DNA of 11,409 bases from Saccoglossus kowalevskii. Its lineage: Eukaryota > Hemichordata > Enteropneusta > Harrimaniidae. The stretch's first letter is position 1, and every line of letters starts with the position of its first letter. Made by a program: the position numbers and the translations under genes. The notes under the pieces were generated by a model. It was not told the origin of the DNA. It saw only the letters and a list, made by a program, of their open reading frames with translations, and did no database searches. The stretch is taken from contig NW_003108604.1 of the NCBI RefSeq assembly GCF_000003605.2, positions 55,740 to 67,148 of the forward strand. The letters are read 5' to 3'. Shown here piece by piece: positions 1 through 10,200 of this stretch.

Positions 1-464
1 TGTGATTGGCGGTGTGATTGAAGGTTACGCCTTAGAGTCTTTTTCTGCTTTGTAATTGGTTAAGGTTTTGAAAATGAATAAAGTTGTTTTAGTTGGTCTT
101 GGCGAGTACACCACGAGAGACGCAGTCCAGTCTTGGAGAGGCTAGTAGAGTCTTGACGCAGTCTAGAGAGAGTCTTGGGCCAGCCTTGCAATAGTCTTGG
201 GGACTTTTCCCCAGGGCGCTGTGTCTTATAGAGTGCTCGACTGACCGACTAATATGAGAGTTGAAACGTATTTGGATGTGTGCGTCTATTTGACTGTAAA
301 GTTTAAGTGACTTTCCCGGTCCCGTACCTCAAGGGGACGCGATAGAGACGATATTCCCCCTTGACACGTGCGGAGAACCCTAGAGGAGAAGATTTTCCCA
401 CTGATAGAAGTATCTACTACACGAGGGTCAATATTGATGAAGCTAAATCTCCTAGGTAAGTAAT
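1..464. other. Non-coding stretch with AGTCTTG repeat cluster; GC-richer than the rest
   Basis: No supportable exon is seen on either strand. GTCTTG or close variants occur at about 95, 130, 150, 161, 172 and 194, roughly 20-22 bases apart after the first, which looks like a worn short tandem repeat. At 199-212 lies GGGGACTTTTCCCC and at 329-364 a TCAAGGGGA/TCCCCCTTGA hairpin. A perfect plus-strand donor consensus, AG|GTAAGT, occurs at 454-461. The composition suggests an inserted element (an LTR or leader is possible) or a plus-strand untranslated exon; neither can be shown. Confidence 0.45.
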
Positions 465-467
465 CTA

Positions 468-590
468 GAAATGTATTGGATTACAACCCTGTTTAACTCC
501 TACATTATAATTGTTTTCTAGTGTTAAACCATCATTACATTGATTGCACTCTATATTTAATTTGACTGTGCATGTTTTCAATAAGGCGAA
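468..590 (-). mobile_element. Possible decayed non-LTR (LINE) reverse transcriptase fragment
   Basis: The minus strand reads about 40 residues that resemble the stretch leading into reverse-transcriptase motif 4 of invertebrate LINEs: NDGLTLENNYNVGVKQGCN, then PIHF and a stop. GVKQGC is the recognisable part. The residues after it look like the usual LSPTLF with two residues lost, followed by TAG. No other RT motif (such as the catalytic F.DD box) is visible nearby, so this is a short relic at best. The call is by pattern memory only and needs a similarity search. Confidence 0.4.
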
Positions 591-611
591 GCATTTTCCA
601 AGGATTATCAT

Positions 612-779
612 ACTTAAGGCGGGGGAGGCGTCACCTCTGCATGCGTCAGATGTCCATAGCGTGTCATTGTTTACAAACAAACGTCTACCCATGAGCCTTT
701 TCGTTTTAGCGTGTGTTGTTATCGTCGCCTGGGACTCAATTCCCGCGCGTGCGCAGGAGACGACTCTCCCGCTTTAAGT
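612..779. repeat. Imperfect inverted repeat, 34-base arms
   Basis: The left arm 612-645 (starting ACTTAAGGCGGGGGAGGCG) and the reverse complement of the right arm 746-779 (ACTTAAAGCGGGAGAGTCG) match at 27 of 34 positions without gaps, with about 100 bases between them. The region is richer in GC and CpG than its surroundings. It could be a small foldback or MITE-like element, or two inserted copies of a short dispersed repeat. I see no clear target-site duplication. Confidence 0.6.
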
Positions 780-1044
780 AATGTGGTGTAAACCATCATG
801 GCAAAAACTATTAAATGTATTTGAAGGTCAATAAAACAGGCATATAGCTTGTTTTAGTTTTTGTATCTGAGTCATCGACAGGTGAAACCTAGTCTGGGCA
901 ATGGTAATGTCAGTGGGCGGTAGATAGTAGGAAATAGAGAAAAAAGTCAAAAACTCTCCCAGAACTCTGGAAATAAATATTACATTGAAATTTACAGTAG
1001 AAATATAGAAAGGGGGAAATCGCAATATAACTAAAATGCAATAC
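693..1044. other. Intron sequence following the last visible exon
   Basis: Apart from the right arm of the inverted repeat, nothing recognisable is seen. On the minus strand the frames past the 1045 donor contain no DEG/ENaC thumb motif. Confidence 0.5.
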
Positions 1045-1208
1045 CTCTTTTACTGCAATGGACGTGATCGTTCCAGGTTTTACAGTAATACCCTCATCAA
1101 CTGGGAAAGACAAAATGTCACGTGGGAGGATTGAAACCCTAGCACCAGAGTCGTGTCCGTACATGCTGATATATTCTTCTTGTTCAGTAAAAAGAGTTAG
1201 TTGTAAAC
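1045..1208 (-). CDS. Exon: DEG/ENaC ectodomain, palm region (last exon visible)
   Basis: This 164-base exon enters in phase 1 (acceptor AATATTTCAG) and leaves in phase 0 (donor GAG|GTATTG). It encodes GLQLTLFTEQEEY, then GARVSILPRD, GITVKPGTITSIAVKE. This matches the ASC pattern GL.L.L..E...Y, GA.V.IH, G..V.PG..T.I.I. The usual IH is IL here. The next expected parts (PPY..C, the Cys-rich thumb, the pore and TM2) are not found in the remaining 1,044 bases of the window, so they should lie beyond its left edge. Confidence 0.9.
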
Positions 1209-4200
1209 CTGAAATATTAAACAAATCAATGCAATTATGGTTTGAATTTAGGGAATGGAAGTCTGGTACCGGTTCAATTAAAGTAATCAAAGTTTGACTT
1301 TGGAGACTGTACTCATGGTCTGCATTCAATGAACTAGGAAACATAGTTTGAATTTATAGACTCAATGCAGCCTTTGAATTATGGGTTGAACTCCTGGTTT
1401 GCATCTGAGACTAGAAAACATGATTTGACTTGACAGGACTCGTTGTTTATACCAGAGACTGGAAGCATGGTTCGAACTTATAAATTGGACTCATGGTTTG
1501 CGTCAGAGAGTTGTAGCATGGTTTGAACTCATAGACTAGGTTCATGGTTTGCATTACAGACTAGAAGCATGATGTTAACTCATAGATTGAGCTCATGGTT
1601 TGCATACAGAGACTAAAAATCATCATTTGAATTTATAGACTGGACTCCTGGTTTGCATCAGAGATTATAAATAAGGTTTGAGTTTATAGAATGGACTCAT
1701 GGTTTGCATGCATTCAGAGTCGAGAAACATGTTTTTAAGGCATGTCACAGTTTGTGTCTTTGACTCGATGTTTTGATTTGAGATTCGAAGATTGTTTCTG
1801 ATTTCAGATAATGGTTTCGATTTCAAGTGAGAGGTTGTTTTGAAGTCAGAGATTAAGCCTGTAAGTGAATGTGATGCTTTCAGGCCATTGACCTATGTAA
1901 TTTACTTTTGATTAACTGAGTGTTTCATCTGTTAATTACAAGCTTTTCAAACGTGCATTTGCTCATTATTCATCGCATTAAAATCGTTTCAATATTCTGT
2001 TCATGACTTATATTTCCATGTATTTAGATGTGAGCCCGCTTTTAGCAATTATAACGACATTCACTGATGACCCCTGGGTAGTTGGCACTGGATGGGAGAT
2101 CTGGACGATATCAATCCACACCTGCTCATAAATTGTCATGATCAGATTCATATGCGTATTAGTGGGTTAGTGGGATCAGTGAGTGGAACAACTGGCGGAT
2201 ATAAATGTCAACTATGGAAGGTTGTTTAATATTTGTGGCGCCTATGAGTATAAACTAAAGGTTTCAATGTAGAAAGTATTTCCCAATATAGCCGGTACCT
2301 CAGAATTGGTTTAATAACACGATAATTAACCTCATCATGATTCATCATTTTGTAATGTTCCAATATCCAGGTTAATTTTGTATGATATTGTGAACATTTC
2401 ACCATTGATGATTTGTTAAATACTTACCATATTGTGGCCCTGTTCCCATAGCCCTCTTCATTTGTTCATCATTTCCCATATTAAATTGAAAGCAGTTCCC
2501 ATAAAAATCATCCTGGAACTGTGTGAAGTCACTGGAAGTGTAAATACCTAATTTAGGTTTGTTCAGTGTCATCTCACTTATTTTGAAAACCAACTGGCCA
2601 TTAGCAATTTGTATATGTGCAAATTGTTGTGTTTCATTCCAGATATCATACCACGTTTTATGTTCCATGCATACATACGCAGGATACACAGTAAGTGTAA
2701 AATCACGTAGAATGGAAATACCTTGGTCCACATGGCTCTGATGCAAAAGTGCATTGCAAAATAAAATCGACTTTTTGATGCCCGTATCTGGAAACTTCTT
2801 CTCCTGTAAGTTTCAGTACTTGTCTCAAGTCGCTATGATTTGGTGTGCTGCTAAATGTCTTGAAACGTGTCCAGTCAGGAGGATTTTCACCTTTGATACG
2901 GTAAAAATGACTGTCTTGATATATATCTTGGAGAAAGTGATGATACACTGACGGATCCAGCATGATATCTTCGAAAATGCCCAACCACAGTGACAAACGC
3001 TTATATTCCAATCCTTGTGCTTCTGTAAGTGATAATTCAATATTGTTCCAATAAACGTGGGTGTCTTACAGTTGTAATGTAATAGACAGTCAATCATTAG
3101 TTATGGTAGATAGATAGACATATCAAACATGTTCACGCAGAAAATATTAAAATACTCCATGAGCTCTTATCTTACCTTAAACTAATTTTAGATAGAAATA
3201 CATTCATTTTATAGTGTGTATAAATTTAATTGCCTGTTATTCCCTGTTATTCAACAATTGACCTTCAATTGTATTATAGTGCAATAATATGATTGTGACG
3301 ATACTCTTTATTCCAAAATTCCATCATTAACACACATATTTTATACATTTCACTCACTGTTCCCTGTGAACATGCAATCGGCTTCATCAGATGCGTCTAG
3401 ACAGTCTTTGATGATATCACATAATCTGTATGGATGAAGACATTCGCCGGAACCACATTGCCACATACCAGATGGACAAATATAGTTGTTATCTGATGAA
3501 ATAAAAACTAGAAACATGTGTGTAAGTAAATGAAGTATGTTTGTTCATTTTCATTTTGCATGTCTATTATATTATATAATATCATATTATTCTGAGAGTG
3601 TACATACCTCCATGTAAAAGCCGTTGATAATAAGTTAAATTAGCATCGATCACCAAATGAGATTTCATATTATCGGCGGCAACGCTATATATTGTACATA
3701 TGTGTGTGGCATCACTGTAATCAAATGATTTGCATACAAACGCTTTCCGGAAGTAACATTTATCCAAGCATGTTTCAAGTGAAACATCAGTATAAACTTC
3801 TCCATCATCCGATATAAGGCGTCTATATTGTTTTTTGTCGAAAAGTGCAAACAGTGCACGTTGTTTAATCTTTTCAACAGGGTCGATCAATAACTCTGTA
3901 ATAAATGAATAATACTTGATATAAATATAATACAGTTTCTTACAGTACAAAAACTTACATGCACCTTACATGACAATACCTATAAGTACAGATGATATCG
4001 CCGCAAATATTATACTTTTCCCCCAGAATATGATATCCCTTAAGATACAAACACAAAAGGCGTACTACCAACGGACACGGGTGCTCTTGGACGAGAGTTA
4101 ATGGAACACTTCGTAGTTCACGAGGCGGTAAGTAATACTGTAGAAGCTCATTTAAAAAATAATGAGTGAATGTGGATACAGAGTTGCAAATAATATCCTG

Positions 4201-7200
4201 AATGTTTCCCCCTCACCTTTCTACATCCGCATTAGTTTAACGTAGGTAGTGATAACAAATAGTTCGGACCGAAAAAATACACATATTTTCCATATTTGCG
4301 AATTGTCAAATACGGGATTAAATATAGTAATACAGATATTTCCCTATTTCCTTTGCCATATGCCTTTATCTCGCAGGCATGTAATGTTCACATACCTTTA
4401 CCTAGTACCTGCACCTCACATAGTTGCAAAAATCCACTGCCCACCCCTTCTAACTGCACACTAACATATCTGCCCAAAATAGGAACCGAACATGTCCTCT
4501 GTACTTTTACCAAATACGTAATTTGAGGGATTACTTGTTCACCACATCTAAAATTATGTTGTGGATCTTCATAGTATCCAACACGTACAGCAGCTCCAGC
4601 TAGTCGCTCACCTATGAACACAGAAAACACATAAAAACTATAATAAATGACTACCTACTAAAAATGACTACTAAATTTACCTTTACAGAATATAAAGTAT
4701 AAGATATATATACAAACGGAATGTATTTGCTAATTTAGATCATTTAATTCCATAATCCATGACTAAGCAATGTCTAAAAGTTTACTTGAATAACTAGATG
4801 TGCAGTAACATGATACTTGGCATTTACTATACATATTCTATGTGTTTGGTATTAACTAACATTGACTCCGATGATGATCATATTTCACAAATAAATCCGT
4901 CAATCATTTAATTAACAATGCAGTAGCTTAATATGCCATATAAAATAAATTTGTGTGTATACACATTTAGATGGGCTGTAATGAAATATATAATTGCATT
5001 TGTGTAATTTACACTACAGCTTATAAACATATACATAATAAAATATAATTCATATATGAATAAGTGTTATATAGCACATATGACCTAATTTCTGAATAGT
5101 GAATTACATTATTGTATAATACGACTATATACTACCATAGTCTTGTCTATTATAGATATTCACTTTGTACACGTAGTGAATACCACCAAGATCAACTCTC
5201 CACCATGGTTCACTCTCTTCAGCACTATGGAAACACGTTCCTGCATCAAGTACGGGGGTGGTGTCACCATCTACGGCTTTATCAGCTGTATTTCCATACC
5301 AAACACTGCTTTCATACGCAGATTTATTTAATGCCACATTGGAAAGCGTATCAACAAGAACTGAAAAATATAAAAAATACTCTTATATAATAAAGAGTTG
5401 TAATATTAATAATTTTTTTTCTATATATCATGATAGTTTAGTGTTATAAAGCAGTGTAACAATTTCTTTACCATGTGATAAAAATTCGAGTTCTCAACTT
5501 GTTTTATACAATCAACACTGACATTATAATATCACGGCTGACTAACTGAGAACCTCAATAAGATGAGTACACACAATGTTGTTTAAAACAATCACACGCT
5601 ATGGCCATCTGACAAATCCGCAGGCGACGACTCCCTCGCTTTAATAACGTGAGCTTCAAAAATAAAAATAAAGTTTTAAGCGATAATTGTTGTATTCATG
5701 TCAAAACATTCGAAGAAGTAAATGATGGTAATTATAAAACATAGTGCAGGCTTTAATCACAACAACATAACTTCCATATAAGTTGTGTATTTATACATAC
5801 ACATTCCGGTACAGAGTGATGATTTTCTTAAGTTTGTTTACACATACTCACATATACCCAGTTAAAAATAATTTGACTGAAACATGAGTATTTCATAACA
5901 ATGAACTTAAAAGAAATTCTGATAGACAGAATACATAAACAATTAAAGTTGCGCTATCACTATATTATCTGCATATTTTACCATTATACTATTCAAACCT
6001 TAATCTTGCTAAATTTATTCGAATTTATTCCGATTAGTCCACCTTATTCGATTGATTATGTTAAACATAAATACACGGCATTTCAAAATAGTTCCCATGA
6101 TTCTGATGAACTTAATTAAAATGTCAACGTTCGCGACATTTTCAACTCACAGAGCCAGATAACAAAAGCTTCGTCCCGAGCAAAACACAGTGCCTCCTCA
6201 ACTCAAGAGCTATTACATTTTTGTGTTGGAACTTTTTATCGGAAACACTTTATTCATATAAATTATTTGTTATTGAATCGTTTATCTTCACTTTATTTTA
6301 AATACAACCGTGACTGTTTCACGCCATTTAACTATTCAATGTTATTAGTACTAACGTAAGAGTGAACACACTTCGAAAGTAAATACAGTCAGAGTTTATT
6401 TACATGGTATGAATCCTTGGCAGTCTATATAAATTGTGATTAAATGTAATTCTTTAGTTGTTTCACAACCCCTCTAAGTAGAGGGACTGTGATTGTTTCA
6501 AACTGACGCTCTATGACGCATGTTATACTCCCGAATGAAGAGTATTCTTTGCTGTCACTCAGAACATCGCAGCATATATACTACGTTATAATAAGTATCC
6601 TGCCTTCTATTGTGATATCCAACGACACGGTTTGTGAAATGTTGAATCGGGTTGAACGAGTTAAAAGACAACAATTAAATTATCAAAATGAAATAAATTA
6701 CATACTCGTATTTTAAGAATGATTACCTTTTCCAAGTACTTTCACTTCGCATAAATGTAAGTAATCTGTTCTGTTCATTATCTGAATACTGACATATCGT
6801 CCTACTACATCTCCACAGGAAATGACAACTTCATCAATATTATCACGGTTCACTGTGCCACATAATATGTTACTTTCGTTCAGCGACTTACTATTTCCAA
6901 CTCTCACTTCAGCTCCAATTAAACGGTCACCTATAAATATATACCACACATACAATTTCACAATTAGGTAGTTAGTAACGCTAACAACTAACATACATCC
7001 ACGGCGATGGGTTGTTCACCTGTGGCTGAATATGCACAAAATCTTAACCTGAACCATCATGCAAATTTCAAGGTAATAGTTTCAACAGCGTAAACACAAA
7101 TCTTGACGAACGGCTGAACAATAACAATAAACGGAACATTTACAAGAATGTGCCAACTTAAACGGGCTTGAAACCCCAATTATCAGAACATGATATGTGC

Positions 7201-10200
7201 TTACTGCAACAATCCTGTCTGTTGGTAATCACAATATCTTGTATTTCACATTGATATCCAATATCAACTCTCCACCACGGCTCATATTCTAACTGGGTAT
7301 GCATACAACTATGATGAGAGTAATCACTACTTGTATCGCCGTCTACTGCTTTAATAGCGCTTCCATCTCTATACTGACTACTTTGTTCGACACGTTTACC
7401 ATATGCCACATTTGAAGCCTATTTACTGAAATTAGGAGTTTTTTTTATTCATGAGTAAGTTTTGAATAATTACATACAACTAATAATCCACGTTTCAGGT
7501 TGTATAATGTGTCAATATAATGTGATCTATGTGAAGTTTCTAATGGACTGGGCAAATGTTTTGTTTTCTGATAAACGTTGAACTTATATGTAAGTATTTT
7601 GGTGTTAAATAATTTCCGTTGAAAAAATACAATAAAACCGCGTCATTGCACTATTTTAACATTTTTCCCTAGACGAGAAAGAACAACTTTTTCTAGCTCG
7701 GCGAACGTATACTTGACAATGTAACACTACCAACATAGTATCACTACAGAGAGCACGACAATGTTTGTATTACTGAATTCAAACGTCAAATAAGTATATA
7801 TGTATCACGTGACCGTTATGTGACATGTCGCGTAGTTCACATGAATGAATGATCTGATAATATTTAGGACGGCGTGTGTTTGACACCCGATTTAGACAAT
7901 AATTAATAACTACATAATTAGTTAATAATTTTACACCATGTTGCCTTTAGAATTATCGTTAGATAAACACAAATTATTTCGCGCTATTTGTCCCATGACG
8001 TAAACCTGAGCTCGTCAACACCATTCCGAAATTCCGAAATGACATTGTGCAGTCGATCAACATAAGTTGTCCCTCAATCTTAAAATCATACAATTGACAC
8101 ATGATGATATAATATGATGTTTAAAGACTTCCAAACACACAAATTTAGCGGCGAACTAGGTCACAAATAATTAAAGTGTGTGCATATGTTAAAAATGATC
8201 CTACTAAATGGACGTTAGGGTCTGCGACTTCAGAAATGTATCAAATAGTTTTCTCTGCAACCTTAGATGTCATTAACCTTGAGAGTAATGCAGTGTACAG
8301 CATTTGGCTTTACACTTGGCTTTAGCAGATACACCTCGTCAATACTTGAAATGAAAACAAGTCCGGTCAGAAATATTGTTGTAAAAACTTGCATAAATTG
8401 ATCCATCGGGATGTTGAATGTTTTGCCGATTATAGGCGTAAATTAGTGAATGATATGGATACACCACACCTTATTACACCATTGGCCAAACTGGTTGTGT
8501 TATAATAACGCATCATTTATTCCGAATTCGGTTCCATGTTTTATAGATAATTGAACTGCACTACAATTCTTAGATCAGATCGATTCTCAATTACTACAAT
8601 TATGCACACATGAGGTTTGCAGGTCCATGCTACAATTAATTAACTATCGACTAACTGCTTAATATTGTTTGACTGTTTGGCCATGACGTCATCCAAATAT
8701 AGTATAGATCGTTCAAGAATAACCACATAATGTGATGTGCAAGAATACATCCCGCATATTTATATAATACACTAACCTTTTGCCAATACATGAATCTGCT
8801 TAGAACAAAACAGTATATCGTTGTTTTTTGGAGAACAGGTTTCATTATTATTTGTTTAATAGCACTGAATTCGTGTATTTGTTTAATTGTACTGAATTCG
8901 TGTTTTCTAGTTTTCAGTTTAAAATTTTGTTTTAATTGGTGTTGTAAACCTTGGTGTTGGTTCATTCAGCGGTATTAACTAGTGGATTTCCAGATTTTGA
9001 TATGCGTGTATCAAAATACCAAACTAGTGTTTTGCATACAAATAAGTGCTGATGTCATAATACAAAGATAATTATCGTTGCATTGTACTGAGAAATAGTA
9101 TTTCAAAAAAAATAGTATGCTGGTCTCCTTTATGGCAGTATAAGGAAAATGCTTAATGGAAAATAGAACATTCACTTAAGAAAAAACGCGTTATCGATAA
9201 TACATAACTTATCTCCATATCCCCACTATGCTTGGCGCTGTAGAGACACTAATGCGACAAACACTCATATGCATCAACCTGCTAACAGATGGTGTACGTT
9301 TATTACATTGCTTGTTCTAAAATCAATACCATTTATAGTATAATACCCGCAAATTACACAGGTACATGTTTGACACTGTATCACTAACAGTGGAACCATT
9401 TAGCTTTTATTTATTTGATAGATGTATTCCACATGGCTGGTTTAGACACCTGTGTTTACCCGTCTCCGAGCTTTGCTTTGGAGAACCCTGGAAGCAATTA
9501 GCATATATAATCTACTGTTTAAGATGTACGAGATGGTTAAATAGATGGTATCATTAACATGTCAGCTGCAAAACTTAGATCTTATTATATTCAATATAGT
9601 ACATGAATAAGATATATTCTCATAACTGTGTCAAGGCGATGTATTCCCATTTTTAACGTATCCATATGTTAGCTCGTAATGTAATATGACTACATCTAGT
9701 TATAATAATTACAAACTTACCCACAGCCATAATTTCCACTTCACATAATACTAAAAAGACTTCCCGTGGCCTACCCACCAATTGGATACTTAGAAATTGA
9801 CCATACAATGGAGTATCGCATACCACAGTGAAAGTCAGGTCTGCAGCCTGAGTTGCCGTAAGTCTGTCCGCACACAATTCATTATACATGACATTGATGT
9901 TTCCGCCAACTCTTATTTCAGCGCCAGACAGACTTGAAACTTGAATATATAACGTAATTAATACTCGCATATCAAAAGTCAGATGAATACCCTCAATGAT
10001 ATAAGTATATATAATTAAAGAAGAAAAGAAGATCAGTTTTTGTCCCACACTAAGCCCGTCTGTATAAACACAATAAGTAAAGGTCATCTCTGTTGTATAA
10101 ATATTTTACTTCAGTGACTTAAAACCATTAACAATGCATTTATCTTGTATTCAGAATCCGAATCACACTTCACAGTGATGGAAAACTGTTATTAGTTTGT

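Larger units (their letters stand above)
5361..6726. other. 1.4-kb intron between FTP-2 and FTP-3
   Basis: AT-rich intron. It contains the third repeat copy at 5620-5644 and a hairpin at 6464-6491. Open plus-strand frames at 5901-6119 and 6513-6716 lack any recognisable protein motif. Confidence 0.5.
7426..9720. other. 2.3-kb intron between FTP-1 and FTP-2
   Basis: The longest intron. No exon with a familiar domain was found on the minus strand, although a short phase 1-to-0 exon could hide here and would resolve the FTP-2 phase problem. It holds the tandem duplication at 8851-8904 and the hairpin at 8978-9028. The open frames at 8651-8965 (minus) and 9366-9557 (plus) have no recognisable motif. 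Confidence 0.5.

Noticed and set aside
199-212. GGGGACTTTTCCCC, resembling a Rel/NF-kB site
   Set aside because: A single short match without a nearby transcription start; too weak to call regulatory.
691-777. Plus-strand frame starting MSLFVLACVVIVAW with a signal-peptide-like hydrophobic start
   Set aside because: It ends in TAA after 29 codons, no donor precedes the stop, and it overlaps the right arm of the inverted repeat. Chance is the simplest explanation.
910-1344. A longer minus-strand frame extending past both ends of the palm exon
   Set aside because: Similarity to DEG/ENaC is confined to 1045-1208, which is bounded by a good acceptor and a phase-compatible donor. The flanks are intron read-through.
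2532-2746. Minus-strand frame (VYPAYVCMEHKTWYDIW...) continuous with the YGNC exon
   Set aside because: Keeping it would place about 65 residues between the C....C pair and YGNC, against family spacing. Splicing 2722 to 2531 gives the expected pattern in phase.
3665-3877. Alternative minus-strand frame over the PAN exon
   Set aside because: A shadow frame; the cysteine pattern of PAN/apple appears only in the frame used at 3608-3895.
8683-8692. Palindrome ATGACGTCAT, a perfect CRE-type site
   Set aside because: An 8-base core is expected by chance fairly often in 11 kb, and it lies deep in an intron with no promoter context.
9366-9557. Plus-strand 63-codon frame rich in Trp and Cys
   Set aside because: No recognisable domain, no splice context consistent with the gene on the other strand, and length near what chance allows.
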